A DNA stretch of 64,000 bases from Corylus avellana (GCF_901000735.1 NC_081541.1:46171485-46235484); one strand, 5' to 3'; numbered from the stretch's first letter, positions 43,619-55,799 are shown. The notes: a model not told the origin generated them from the letters alone. Numbers and translations are program-made.

Positions 43619-44330
43619 TATGCTGATTTTATCTTTAATACAATTGCAAAAATTTGAGTTATATAACATGATTCATTTAATGTCATTCTTATGTTTAGTA
43701 TCTGTTCTTTTATAGTTGCTATGCTTGTACGTTCTAGCGAAACTTTGTTTTTTGTTTTTTGTTTTTGTTTTTTTTTTTTTTGCTCTTTTAAGATTAGGTT
43801 TCTTGAAAGGCCTGAGACCATTAGAGATGCTAAGGAGCATCCTCAGAATGACAGAATCCATGTTAAGTACGAAAAAAAAAAAAAAGACTTACTCCCAATT
43901 ATGTTGTAGGAATATTAATCTGACATGCTTTATTAAAAATGCATGTGAAAAAATTTATGCTCTAAAAACATATGTAAGTTTAATCGGGACATGGTATTGC
44001 TTAATGTAGGGGCGAAAATCCCTTGTCACCACCAACTAAAAAAGTCTGAATAATCACTGACTTTTTCCGATTGAATGAAATTTTCATAATTAATCGCCAC
44101 TATTAAGTCGATGATGGTGACAAGCATATTATGTAACAAATACAAAACTGCGGTGTGAGCAGTTTGAAGAAGCTTGAAGCTTATATCTATTGCCTAAAAT
44201 ATTTAGATGGAAATCGAAAATCTCACAACTAGCTTTTCTCAATCACTTTTAACAAATTTTAAATAGCAAAAGGCTATTGTTGATGCTGGTATGAATTTTA
44301 AACCGACTTGAAACTGATTTGTCTTGTCAT
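43619..44330. other. Intergenic, nothing recognised
   Basis: AT-rich with a poly-T run near 43745-43780 and a poly-A run near 43872. Short ORFs across these runs are not credible genes. Confidence 0.4.
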
Positions 44331-44337
44331 AATTAAT

Positions 44338-45270
44338 TTTGTAGGTTCCATGGCGTGATGGGCATTTATTCAGATTGACACCGAGTCAATGGTGATTAAA
44401 ATTTGAGGCACAGCGTAATGAAGGAAAGAGATATTAACAATTTTTCCAACCCCGGCATTTCCTTGAAATACCACTTTTCATATGTGACCAGTCAAATACG
44501 TTAACTTCTATGTACCTATCATAATAATTTATGGATTCAACCTTCATTATCTTTGATCTTCCAATTAACTTCCAAACGCATTTATTTGGAAGCGAGTATT
44601 ATGGTTATAAAGTCATTAATTTTGGTTGAAAAGGCGTAATCAATTATTAAATGGTTCATTTATTTATACACCCACTTCAAGCGTATTCTAGACGATGAGA
44701 ATTCAATCACATGGACCTTGTATGTGTGTATGGTGATCATATTTAATGTGTTTTTGATTAGAGTTATATATGCTCTTGGCCTACACTTCTGAGTCTCCCC
44801 TATGGTCTGCAATACAGAAGAAAAAAAGCGAGGGAATTTTCCTTGAAGCTTTAGTGTCGTAAATTTTGTAGGTCTCATGGCGTGATCAGCATTTACTCAG
44901 ATTGACACCAAGTCAATGGTGATTGAAATTTGAGGCACAACGTAACGAAGGAAAGGGATATTAACAACATTTCCAACTCTGGCATTTCTTGTGACCACTC
45001 AAATACGTAAGTTCTATGGACATATCATAATTTATGGATTCAACCTTCATTATCTTGGATCTCCCAACTTCCACATTTATTTCGAATCAAATATTATGGG
45101 GAGTGGTTTAGGTTGAAAAGGAGTAGTCAATTATTAAATGGTTCATTTATTTATACACCCACTTCAAGCGTATTTTAGACAATGAGAATTAAATCACATG
45201 GACCATGTATGCGTACGTGTATGGTGCGATCATATTTAATGTATTTGTGATTAGAGTTATGTTCTTGGCC
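44338..45270 (+). repeat. Tandem duplication of a spacer segment
   Basis: Copy 1 (about 44338-44780) and copy 2 (about 44867-45270) share strings such as agattgacaccgagtcaatg/agattgacaccaagtcaatg and catttatttatacacccact in the same order, about 510-530 bp apart. There are many substitutions and indels. No gene is present. Confidence 0.8.
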
Positions 45271-45832
45271 CTATGCCTTCCAAGTTTTCTTCGTCAATGG
45301 TGTGGAAAAATCAGTTTCATGGTGTCCTTTTTCTTCCATGAATTTGATTCAATCACATGGTGTGGAGTCCACCACACTTGGCCACATTCATTCGTCCAGT
45401 GGAATCCAAAACTCACTAATTGATTGATAATCAGAGAGACTAGACCAATCATGGTGGACTTGGAACTAGTCTTCTTTCTGCCGTGTCAATTACATTTCTC
45501 AACTTCTTGTTCACACATCAAAATAAAAAATAAAAATAGGATTCCTTTAATCATATTTATTCAAACAAATTAAATAATTTCAACAACATAGAACTGAAAA
45601 GAATTTTTTAGAGACTTAATTGTCTTCTAACTTATACCCAATAATACCTTAAAGATGAAATACTCAAATTCTGTATTTATAGTCTAGGTTATGGACCTTC
45701 AATTAAAACTTAATTTTCATCAATTATTTATCCCATTAATGAATAAAAAATCAATTCCAATTATGATTCTACAAATAATTCTTTATTTGGAATAAATTAC
45801 GTGTCTAATTAAACCGTATGTGGGTCACACTT
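45271..45832. repeat. Upstream-module and block A sequence
   Basis: 45335-45450 matches 20270-20400 (tcttccatgaatttgattca, tggtgtggagtccaccacac). 45690-45838 is block A, copy 3, left part, matching 33745-33890. No gene. Confidence 0.6.
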
Positions 45833-45838
45833 TAATTA

Positions 45839-46370
45839 TTATGAGATTTGCATTCTCTCACTTGACCATTTTTCATTTCTCTTCTTTAATTCCATGAGTA
45901 ACTCCTAGAACTATAATATCATACATTTTATCATAGGTTAGGAGGGTATTTACTTCTGGTGAAAAAATGTATTTTTCCAAGGAGCCATTAGGAATGACCG
46001 CCTAAGATTTTTCAATGCAAAAATCAATGAGTTGCACTACATTAACACGGCGAATCCTTTCCACAATGTCAATTTCATTGATAAAGTCTTGTCCATTGGC
46101 TTTGGACAATTGCCGAACATCTTTATAGCTACGAATCAATCACTTGAAAGTGTTCCTTTAAATACAGTACCAAATCCTCCTTCAAACATGAGGTTATTCT
46201 GGCTTTGTTTAAATTCTTTAACAGTATCATTCATTGATAAACGCTTCCTATAACATTTAAATATCAAGAATGCAATCACAAATAGAGTACTCCACTACTC
46301 GCCAGTATCATTTTTGCTTGTTGGAATAGTCCTATAGAAGAACATCACCAAAATAGATTGTAATTAAGCG
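45839..46370 (-). pseudogene. LRK10-like receptor kinase fragment inserted in block A
   Basis: On the minus strand, pieces of a leaf-rust-10-like (LRK10L/PR5K group) receptor kinase are seen from right to left: a membrane segment end (FVIAFLIFKCYRKRLSM), the juxtamembrane NDTVKEFKQSQNNLM, the glycine-rich loop FEGGFGTVFKG, VAIKM with the ATP-binding Lys, then in another frame NGQDFINEIDIVERIRRVNV, VQLIDFC and PNGSLEKYIFS. It has a deletion before the glycine loop, a stop and a frameshift, and no catalytic loop, so it is a dead fragment. It sits between two TAATTA copies inside spacer block A, whose two other copies lack it. It is probably captured or filler DNA. Confidence 0.78.
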
Positions 46371-46376
46371 AACAAA

Positions 46377-47957
46377 TGTTGTGGCATTATTGCTGCATGT
46401 AAATCTATATATATTTTTTTAGAACTATAGTTACAGCTCAATTCATAGTAATTAAGTGCAGTACTTGTTATCTTTTTTGGGTAATAATTAATATTTCATT
46501 TTGGCTGCATGTTTAATGATTAGTTAAAACAGAAAAAAAAAAAAAAATTAAACATCAAAAGACAGAAGGTTCTTAGTTCTTACCATAGTGCACAGTCCTG
46601 TACGTCAGAAATTAGATTGGAGGAGCTGCAAGAAATAGGAAAAAAAATACATAATTAATAAAATTGCATAAACAAATCTCGATCACCTTGAGCTAATTAA
46701 AGCTGTAGAAGTGAATGAATTATTTACTTATTTAGGCTTTCCATACACAATATTAATGCAAGCTTCTTTCTCTTTTTTTCCCAATAAAATTGAAACCAAT
46801 CAACTTTCAAGCTTTCTTTGTCAGATATTAATGGTGTGGAAAAATCAGTTTCCTAGTATATATCTTTTTTCTCTGTTCAATTTGATTCAATCAACACGGT
46901 GTGGCCGGAGTCCAACACACTTTGCCGAATTCATTCGATCAATGGAATCCAAAGCTCACGTATTAAAAGTTGCTTTATCTCTTTTTGTCTTTTCTTCAAT
47001 TCATCTTAATCAAATGAAATAAACCAAATTCAGCATCATCAAAATAAGGAATAAGTTTAAAACATATTCAAGAAGATCCCTAGAAATCTGTCTTCTGAAA
47101 TTGTTTTTAGAGTATAAAAACACCTATTTTTCTAACAACTTAAAAAATATTATAATGCTATTGTTCTTATATATGTTCTAACATATAATAATGCTATTTT
47201 CACTCATTTATTATCTCTGTATTGAGACATCTGTTCACTCAAATCTCAGGCCGAATAAGGTAAAACTGGTTGGTTGGCAATTGGCATGCACTTTGTAACT
47301 TTTGCTTTGATTGCTTCTTAGCATTAGCATTATTATCGCACGCTTTTTAGCATTATCGTTTGAGGATATGTCCGTCTTCTAATTATTGTCCTGTCTCTAG
47401 ATCTTTTTCAAATGCAATCTCCAAGAAATTTCTTCCTTTCTTACACATTATTGCTTCTACCTTTTGTTTTTTTCTTTTCTTTTTTTTAATGTATATATAT
47501 TCACAGGAATATATAATATTATATATTAAGATCATAACTAATTGACGGTGCTTTGTAGCTTTGCTTATCTAAGTTTAAAGCCAAAACCAATAATGATAGC
47601 TTTAATTGCTCATCTATTTCTACTGTATACTTCTAAAGCATTACACAAAACAAATAAAAGAAGTTTAAAGAAGTGGCTTAGGCAACGCGTTAACCCGTTG
47701 AAATTGGAAATACGTGTCCCTCACGCAGTATTATGGGATACCTGTCGCAATCTAACGGGTTCAATTCAGTATCCAAACGTTAATTAGTTGGGTCTACTTA
47801 CACAACATCAAAGAAATTTCGTTTACGCGTCCATCACTCCACTAGGAAGTCTGTTTCAATATGAACATAACCTACTTCGATTCTCATTTTGCTCTGCTTT
47901 TTGCGATCACCAATTCCTTCGTTTTCCTTTCCTTCGATTTGCAAACAAGATAACAAC
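46377..47957 (+). other. Block A copy 3 right part and CNL4 upstream region
   Basis: 46377-46790 matches 31185-31600. 46800-46990 matches 32245-32400. Then comes a region largely private to CNL4. Only the last about 70 bp (tctcattttgctctgctttt to the ATG) match the leader of the other CNLs. No G-box/TATA pair like that of the paralogues is visible. 47690-47770 carries inverted aacccgtt/aacgggtt. Confidence 0.5.
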
Positions 47958-50762
47958 ATGGCTGCTGAGCTTGCACTTACAGCTGCAGGCATAGTTCTCT
48001 CTCCCTTATTCCAAGTGTTTTATGAAAAAATGGCATCTCTTGAGTTCGAGGGCTTCTTCCGTCGACGAAAACTCAGCGACAAACTCTTATGGAAGTTGAA
48101 GACAGCATTGCTGTCCGTGAGCGCAGTGCTGGAAGACGCCGAGGACAGGCAATTCACGGAGGCTAATGTGAAAGAGTGGCTCGATGAGGTTAAAGGTACC
48201 ATCTATGATGCTGAGGACATCTTGGACAAGATTGCTACCAAAGATTTGATACGGAAGCTGGATGCTGAATTTGGAACCATTGTAAGCAAGGTACGACACA
48301 TCTCTCCCTCTCATAATGTCAATAAGATAGAAGGAGAGATAAATGCTGCACTTGGCAAATTAGAAGAACTAGAGAAAAGAATAAGTGCTTTAGGTCTGAG
48401 CGCAGGTGTTGGAGGGCAACCATTCGAAAGAGTACTGCCCACGACTTCTTTGGTTCAAGAGTCTAGTATTTTTGGTAGGGATTCTGATAAGGAGAAGGTA
48501 ATTAAATTGTTGCTCTCTGATGATGATACGAGTGGCAATAAAATAGATGTGATTGCCATAGTTGGCATGGGAGGAATTGGCAAAACCACCCTTGCTCAGC
48601 TTGTTTACAATGACAATAGGGTGAAGGAGAATTTTCACTTTAAAGCATGGGTTTGTGTTTCGGATGATTTTGATGTGTTAAAGCTTACGAAAGCAATTCT
48701 AGTGGAACTAGATTCACCTAGCGATAGTGATAGTCTAAATCAGCTTCATATTAAACTCATGGAAACGTTGATAGGAAAGAAAATTTTACTTGTTTTAGAT
48801 GACGTTTGGAATAAGAAGTATGCTGAATGGGAGCTCCTAAGCAAACCCTTTCAATCTAGTGTGGCACAAGGAAGTAGGGTCATCGTAACTACACGCGATC
48901 GGGAGGTTGCATCTGTTATGTTCGCTAATGCAACTCATCATATAAATGAGTTATCCAACGAAGATAGTTGGTTGCTATTTGTAAAATATGCATTTCACAA
49001 TGGTAACTCTGATGCACGTATAGAGCGTGAAGCAATTGGAAGACAGATACTAGAAAAGTGCAAAGGCCTACCTCTAGCAATCAAGGCTATAGGGAGTCTC
49101 TTGCGGTCTAAATTAGGTGTTGATGAATGGGATAGGGTATTGAGAAGTAAATTATGGGATTTGCCAATTAAGGAGACTGGCATCCTTCCTGCTCTCAAAT
49201 TAAGTTATAAACATCTTTCACTAGAACTAAAGCGATGCTTTGCGTACTGCTCCATATTCCCAAAAGATTTTGCTTTTGAAAAAGATACATTAGTCTTATT
49301 ATGGATGGTCGAAGGTTTCTTGTCGCAACCCAAAAATAAAACAATGGAAGAAGTTGGTGATGATTACTTCCTTGCTCTTGTATCAAGATCATTATTCCAA
49401 AAATCCTATGACAATAAATATATAATGCATGATCTTGTTAGTGATTTGGCAACATTTATATCTAAACAATTCACTTTAAGCCTTGCAGATGATTGTCCTT
49501 CCAAAATTGTAAGCAACACTCGCCATTTATCTTTTCATAAGAATTTTGGGAGATTTCAAGAGGCTAAGAGGTTGCGCACTGTCGTAACATTAAATTTCTT
49601 TAGGGCCGACACATCTGAAACCCAATTTCCATTACCAATGGTAGGCTGCTTACGGGTGCTCTATCTATTTGGACGTGAAGGCTTAACTGAATTGCCGAAT
49701 TCAATTGGTAAACTTATACATCTACGTTATTTGAACCTTTCTTACACTAAAATTGAAAGATTGCCTGATTCTGTTTGTAAGTTGTATAATTTACAGACAT
49801 TGAATTTATCATGTTGTTTTCGTCTTGTTGCATTGCCAAGTGATACGCATAAACTTAATAATTTACGTCATCTTTATTTTACTGAAACTTGGAACTTGAA
49901 GGAGATGCCAAGACATCTTGGTAGACTAGAAAGTCTTCGGACATTGACTAAATTTGTCGTCGGCAAAGATAGTGGATGCGGCATTGGAGAGTTAAAAAAA
50001 CTTAATCTTCTGAGAGGATCACTTTGTATTGAGAACCTCCAAAATGTTACATCTCTTACGGATGCTAATGACTTAAACTTGGTGGATAAGAAGTACCTTG
50101 AGAAGTTGAAATTGGAGTGGAATTCGCGGGAAGATAATACCGAGGATACTTCAGGAAGGCAAATGGTTGTCTTAAATAGTCTCCAGCCCCATTCAAACTT
50201 GAAAAGTCTCACTATGATAGGCTATCGTGGTAAAAGTTTTCCAGACTGGATAGGACAACTGCCTTCTCTTGAGAAATTGTTTATATCTTGTTGTCCACAA
50301 GTTGAGTCATTTTCTGAAGGGGAATTGCCTTCCAATCTAAATGAAATTTCCATCAACTGTTGTGATAAACTCTTTGCGAACCGAATGGGGTGGGGTTTGC
50401 AAAAACTCCAGTGTCTTAGAAGATTCACGATTTGGGACCACGCTAACGATGTGGAGTCCTTTCCAAATGAGGGGTTGCTTCCTACCAGTCTTACCCATCT
50501 TCACATCGGATTCTTTCAAAAATTGAAATCGTTGGACAAAAAGGGGCTTCAACACCTCACTGCTCTTGAAGATTTGGATATCTTATACTGCCCTAAGTTC
50601 GAGTGTATGCCAAAAGACGGGCTGCCTGCCTCCCTTTCTACTTTAAGGATCAACGGATGTCCTTTGTTGAAGAAAGAGTGCGAAAGGAAAGAAGGAGAAG
50701 AATGGCGCAACATTTCGCACGTCCCCAACAAATATATTGATTTGGCCAAACGGATTGGATGA
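47958..50762 (+). CDS. CNL4: CC-NB-ARC-LRR resistance protein, RPP13-like, short LRR form
   Basis: A 934-residue single-exon NLR. The CC domain starts MAAELALTAAGIVLSPLFQV, longer at the N-terminus than its paralogues, and contains IYDAEDILDKIATK. NB-ARC motifs are intact: GMGGIGKTT (203-211), LLVLDDVW (277-284), IVTTRD (309-314), GLPLA (370-374), CFAYCSIFP (427-435) and MHD (490-492). The LRR region resembles CNL1 and CNL3 and lacks the central block of CNL2/CNL5. The start is set at 47958 because it begins the CC homology; an upstream in-frame ATG at 47889 lies in the conserved leader. From about residue 321 onward it is close to CNL3, its intact sister. It is expected to act as a cytoplasmic immune receptor. 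Confidence 0.94.
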   Translation: MAAELALTAAGIVLSPLFQVFYEKMASLEFEGFFRRRKLSDKLLWKLKTALLSVSAVLEDAEDRQFTEANVKEWLDEVKGTIYDAEDILDKIATKDLIRKLDAEFGTIVSKVRHISPSHNVNKIEGEINAALGKLEELEKRISALGLSAGVGGQPFERVLPTTSLVQESSIFGRDSDKEKVIKLLLSDDDTSGNKIDVIAIVGMGGIGKTTLAQLVYNDNRVKENFHFKAWVCVSDDFDVLKLTKAILVELDSPSDSDSLNQLHIKLMETLIGKKILLVLDDVWNKKYAEWELLSKPFQSSVAQGSRVIVTTRDREVASVMFANATHHINELSNEDSWLLFVKYAFHNGNSDARIEREAIGRQILEKCKGLPLAIKAIGSLLRSKLGVDEWDRVLRSKLWDLPIKETGILPALKLSYKHLSLELKRCFAYCSIFPKDFAFEKDTLVLLWMVEGFLSQPKNKTMEEVGDDYFLALVSRSLFQKSYDNKYIMHDLVSDLATFISKQFTLSLADDCPSKIVSNTRHLSFHKNFGRFQEAKRLRTVVTLNFFRADTSETQFPLPMVGCLRVLYLFGREGLTELPNSIGKLIHLRYLNLSYTKIERLPDSVCKLYNLQTLNLSCCFRLVALPSDTHKLNNLRHLYFTETWNLKEMPRHLGRLESLRTLTKFVVGKDSGCGIGELKKLNLLRGSLCIENLQNVTSLTDANDLNLVDKKYLEKLKLEWNSREDNTEDTSGRQMVVLNSLQPHSNLKSLTMIGYRGKSFPDWIGQLPSLEKLFISCCPQVESFSEGELPSNLNEISINCCDKLFANRMGWGLQKLQCLRRFTIWDHANDVESFPNEGLLPTSLTHLHIGFFQKLKSLDKKGLQHLTALEDLDILYCPKFECMPKDGLPASLSTLRINGCPLLKKECERKEGEEWRNISHVPNKYIDLAKRIG

Positions 50763-51940
50763 GGTATAATTTATTTTATAGTAAGGTACTTTCCTTTTCG
50801 GCCACCTATAATTTATGAATATACCGTTTCTATTTAAATTTTTCTTAGCTACTACCTCTGATGAAACACATTGCCTTGTTCTCTTGTTTATTCTTCCTTT
50901 ATTTTCGTTTAATAATTTTGTTTTGATTTGCATTCATTTGTCTAATTCTGAAAATAATTAAAAGCCCAAAAGAGTTCAAATCAGTTGGGTTCTAACTTCT
51001 AAGTGGTGTTTTGCATTTTGGGCAGGTCATCCGGAATGAAATACAAACTCCACTCGTTGCAGATGGTCAATTGCTGTCATTATATTCCAATAGGCTTTGC
51101 TGATTGTGCCGAATCAAACTGGGTTAAGGGTAAGGGTACTGTCCTTTATTTTCGTTTAATAATTCTATTTTGATTTAAACACAAATTTCCAATTTAACCA
51201 ATCAAAAATCAGAAAAGAATTAAAAGCCCAAAATATCTCATATTAGTTGGGTTTTGACTTTTGAGCAGGTAATCTGGAGTGAAATACAGGTTGTACTTGT
51301 GTGCTCATGGCCTTGCTAATGCTACAGATGGTCAACTGCTCCCAGGCATTTTCTTCGTATCTTCTTCTCAATGAGTTCCATTCACTTCATCAATTAATAT
51401 GTCATCCTCCAATGCGATTTGTTAATTATGCTTCTACAAACTTGGTTAAAAGCAGTTGATTTTGCCGTTGGTACGAGAACTCTAAAATGGTGTAAATATC
51501 CTGTTGGGATGTCTTTTTTGCTTTGGTGGCAAACTCCTCTGCCGTAGCTGTTTCAATTGGTGGTTCAGCATTGTCTCTTTGTGCTCTTATGATCAATTTA
51601 TGTGATCATTTTTCCCTCTTTCTCCGGTTTTTTGCACATAATTTGGTTACTGAAGACAATTTGTCCACCACAAATGGGTTGAAATACAAACTCCACTTGT
51701 GTGCTCATGGATTCGGTAGCAGATGGTCAACCGCTCCTACTCTGTGTCGGACTAGCTTAAGGGCAACTAATGTTTGTTGACATTTTGAGTTTAGAAATCG
51801 ATTCGATTAACATTGGACAAGCTCAATCTTGATTCTGCCATTTGAGTTCTACAATGTTTTTGGTAGGTAAAAAATGTTTTTGGGTTTTATTATTAAACTT
51901 ATTTATTGTTTAGTTCTCTACTAAAACATCTTCTTTGCAG
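50763..51940 (+). other. Unit 4 spacer between CNL4 and SAP30-like exons
   Basis: This is the near-identical sister of 38609-39802, with the same donor-like gtaag/GTACTTTCC after the stop and the same exon-like modules. No protein is recognised. Confidence 0.5.
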
Positions 51941-52348
51941 AAAGTTGACTTAAGCAAACTGGAGATGGCTGCTTTGTGGAGACATTGGGGCACTTTAACC
52001 TTGTGAGTTTTTCTAATAGGAGAAAGTTACATGTTGATCTGTTGCCACTATTGAGTCATATTTTTGTGTACTACCATATTGGATTGCTAGGTGGATGTTA
52101 TCCCCAACCCATCAAAAGAGCAACTAGTTGATGTTGTTCAGAGTCATTTCAAGTCGCAGGTACTTGCAAAACTGGTTGCTTCTCCATTTTTCGTGTACTT
52201 ACAATGTTATTTCAAGCAGCTTTTTAAAAGTAGATAGCATTGTTCTGTTATGAAAAATCCATTTTTCTGGTGGTGAAGCAAATGGACGAGTTGCAGGTCA
52301 TTTTGGGGTTTTTTTCGGCTGCGAATTGATTGAAGACTGTGCGAATGA
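51941..52348 (+). pseudogene. SAP30-like gene fragment, unit 4
   Basis: Exon 1 (51941-52002) reads KVDLSKLEMAALWRHW then the same 1-bp deletion as unit 3. Exon 2 (52091-52159) reads VDVIPNPSKEQLVDVVQSHF. Exon 3 (52279-52348) reads QMDELQVILGFFSAAN then stop. Splice sites are intact (GCAG, GTGAGT, CTAG, GTACTT, GAAG). The shared lesions show that units 3 and 4 descend from an already broken copy. Confidence 0.78.
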
Positions 52349-53114
52349 CCTGGAGAGAAATGGGGAGATCTTTGAATTCGGTTGTCTATGCTAACTGATG
52401 ATGATACTGGTACCTAAGAATTTATCAGTGGCTTGTTTATGTCTATCATTTTCGGTTACAGAGGTTCTTACTTTTTGGTGGTGTAGTTATGTAGATGTAT
52501 GTAAGTTCGTGAGCGGACCTCTAAAGAAGTCCCTTGTGGCTTTCTTTCCAAACTTGGTTGAATGTACTGTTGACTTGAGGAAGTGGGCTTTTAAAGACCT
52601 CTTCATCTGTGCCAGACGGGCTTAAGGGCAACTGATGTTTGTTGATATTTTGAGTTTAGAAATCAATTCAATTAACATTGGACAACCTCTATCTTGTGAA
52701 ACTATATAAATGCTAAGTTTTTGTTCTACAAAATTATGAGGTTATAAATTTTTGAATATATTATGAGGTTATGAATATATTGTGAGATTATGAATTTTTG
52801 ACATGATCTTGGCCTTTGTATTATTCCCAAAAAGTCAGACAAGCCAAATCAAAACTGTCTGCAATGATCACTATCGCTATGATACTTATTATTAGAAAAT
52901 GTTTCATGCTCGTATTGATCATGAAGTTCCTGCATTTACTTCAATTTATTTATTCCTTTTCTTTTTAATCATCATCGTTGAACAGTTTGCACACAGAGAG
53001 GAATGGACTTTGCTCTGTGACATACTTGCTTCATCATATAGACTTTTAGCCACTTCCACCCCACTGATGCTACTCACTGGTATACTCAGAACTTGGTAAA
53101 AGAAGAAAAAGAAG

Positions 53115-53532
53115 ACGGAAGCAAATCTTGGTTCTCAGCACACAAGCTGACCAGCATTGGTCAGTAGTAATCCTCTTTTCTCAATTAGTATGTTCATGTT
53201 TTTTACTAGTGGCTAATATAGGGGCGCTCTGGTCATCAGGAATTGGGGCATCACTAGCTTATTCATGTACAAGATCTCCTCTGAAACCAAGCCTTAGGCT
53301 AATTCAAATTCATGCAAGGTAACCTCCATTTCTTCAAGGCCTGAACTTCTTGAGCTATTAATCTTAAAAAACAGAGAAGTGTGTTTGTGTGTGAGATACT
53401 AAATTGCATCCACTTCTTGTGGCCAGGATGCACGCACAAGTGTTGACATTGGCGGTGCTCTCTGGAGCAACCGTCTACCACTACTACGAGAAGCAGACAG
53501 CGGGGCAAGGAGAGAGTCATTCTTCAAAGTGA
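53115..53532 (+). pseudogene. HIG1-domain gene fragment, unit 4
   Basis: Exon 1 (53115-53159) has ACG for ATG, as in unit 3, plus a small deletion. Exon 2 (53222-53318) is open: ALWSSGIGASLAYSCTRSP, then LKPSLRLIQIHAR. Exon 3 (53427-53532) is open: MHAQVLTLAVLSGATVYHYY, then EKQTAGQGESHSSK. Two membrane segments of a HIG1-type protein are readable. With the start codon lost, translation of the full protein is doubtful. Confidence 0.72.
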
Positions 53533-53580
53533 TCAGAGAGAGATCTTAGACATGTATATTCTCTGACCAGAAGGCAAAAC

Positions 53581-53680
53581 NNNNNNNNNNNNNNNNNNNN
53601 NNNNNNNNNNNNNNNNNNNNNNNNNNNNNNNNNNNNNNNNNNNNNNNNNNNNNNNNNNNNNNNNNNNNNNNNNNNNNNNN
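53581..53680. other. Assembly gap (100 N)
   Basis: 100 N of unknown true length at the end of unit 4, directly before an orphan promoter module. Confidence 0.99.
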
Positions 53681-54300
53681 TTGGTGATTTGAAGATTCCT
53701 TGCCGATGGCCCATTCCCTTGTCCGGTTTTGGTTGCTTTATATTATCTCTGTATTTTCACGAGAATATGGGCCTCTCTATAATTATTGATCTTCTTTTTT
53801 AGATTGTCATCTCTCCTTTTCCAAAGACAAATGTCCTACTATTTCCTACTATTATCATTGGTTGCTTTATCTCTGTATTTTCACGTCGACGTGGGCGTGG
53901 GCCTCTCCCACCATTATTGATCTGAAAATTAATATATCCGTTGTGCTGTGCATTTCTTTTTGCAAATTGCAATCTCTCTTTTTTCAAAGGTAATGTCCAT
54001 GAAATTTCTTTCATTCACATTTGGCTCCTTTCTTTGGGCATTAACTTGTAGATTGTAATGATTAATTTGCATGTGATATATGTAGAGAGGCAGAGTAGCC
54101 TTTCAAAGATTAAAATCTGACTCATAATATATAGCAACCAATATTCTTCTATTACAATTACTAGGCTCAATCCTAACCTCAATCTTTCTTCAATCTATCT
54201 TAATCAATTGAAATAAACCAAAATTAAAAACATCACAAGAAGGAATAAGTTTGAAAAACATACTCAATATATATATAGTTCAATTCCATCCGAAATCATA
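53681..54300 (+). repeat. Orphan CNL upstream module
   Basis: It matches the start of the module before CNL5 (ttggtgatttgaagattcct; cccattcccttgtccggttt) and the string aaatttctttcattcacatt, but no CNL follows. It may mark a lost or unassembled gene copy. Confidence 0.6.
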
Positions 54301-55790
54301 AAATTGGAGTGGCTCAGGTTTCATATATTTTTTTGGTATAGGCACGTACAGTAGAAAACAAATATAAAATTTCTTGTTTTCCATCAAAATTATTCTTGAC
54401 TACTAGTTAGGTATGAGATTGGTGAAATTAGGGAAAGAAAAAAAAAAGAAGATAATCCTGTGAGTTTTATGACCTACTTTTCCTTTTTTTCTGATATCCC
54501 AAGTTTCCCACATTTCCTATTACCACTTAACCTCTTGCAAGCCTCTTTAATCCTGGAAATTCTCTTGCGCTGAAAAATACAGAGCTATATATAGTTGAAG
54601 TGACATATAATTTTTTTTTTTTTTGGGTTTTCACCCTATTTATTATTTTTCTGTTTTATGACAATGTTGTGATTATTTGTGCTTAATTTTGTTAAGTTAC
54701 AATTTATCATAAAAACTTAAGCCGATAAAAATAAGTTAATTTAATCATTTAATTAATACTATAACAAATTTGTCCTGCCCCACGAAAAACTTGTCTTCAA
54801 AACATCGACTACACTATTTTATGCTAATGTTGTGCTTGTTTTGCTTGAGGGGCTATCTTCTTGGAGCCATAATCCTCTGTTTGATGCACACAAGCATGGA
54901 TTCTAGATATGCAACTACTGCAATTTGGTTGTTTATAATAGCTTGATTGGCTTTCACATAAATGCGGTTTTTGGGCCATTGAATTACACTGCCTATGTGA
55001 TTTTTCTGTTGATAATTTTAGTCACCTTGGAGATTATAATCTGTTCTTGCCCTGATTTTGTATCTTTTTACAAGAGGAGTATTGTATGCCCCAACCTTAC
55101 ATGATTTTGGGCCAATAGTTGTAAGAGTTGAGGTAACTGCTTAATAAGATTCACATATATACTTCGAGATCATCTTTGGTGGGGAGGTTGCACAAAATGT
55201 AATTTTTATGCACCAATCAGAAGCTAAGACATCGGCCAATTTCACAAGGCTTACACTTAAAACAAAGACACAACCACACCAAATTATACTCTATATGAGA
55301 TAATTTTTTTTTTTTTTTTTAAATAATAATTTTTTTTTTTTTTTTTTATCTCATAGTGTATAATCTGTTGTGGATGCATTGTTTTCTTTGTTGTGAAATT
55401 GGTTGATGTGTCAAGTTGTGAATGGTGGACACAAAAGAGGAGTTTTGTGCAACCTCTCCAAATAAGTTTTGTGCAACCTCCTCATATAAGCTGAAATTGG
55501 CTGATGTGTCAAGCTGTTATTCTCGTATACTCCTCTCCTCCCCATATCTTGAGAATTTTGGAATTGTTGATACATTGTTTCTTTTTTCTGTTTAGTTTGA
55601 GAGATGATTGCATTGCACCTTCTATTTTTTGACAAGCATTTTGAATGAAAATATGTCAGCTGTTAACTTGTCTACCAATAAGTCACTTTTTGTATTGTAA
55701 ATAAGTACTGAAGTGGGGAAAGGGGAAAACTTTAGTCGTATTAAAAGTTGCTTTACCTCTTTTTTTCTTTTTCTTTTTTTACGCAAAAGT
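54300..55790 (+). other. Unit tail before CNL5
   Basis: 54490-54600 resembles the SEC31-like scrap region of the unit 1 tail (gcgctgaaaaatacagagct). 54770-55690 matches 5520-6180 with extra sequence inserted around 55160-55500 (long A/T runs and a repeated gtgcaacctc motif). No gene. Confidence 0.55.
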
Positions 55791-55799
55791 TGGTTTATC

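Noticed and set aside
46032..46253. 73-codon + strand ORF
   Set aside because: It is the antisense of the LRK10-like kinase fragment, whose motifs read on the minus strand.
47889..47957. 23-residue N-terminal extension of CNL4
   Set aside because: It corresponds to the conserved leader and has no homology to NLR N-termini.
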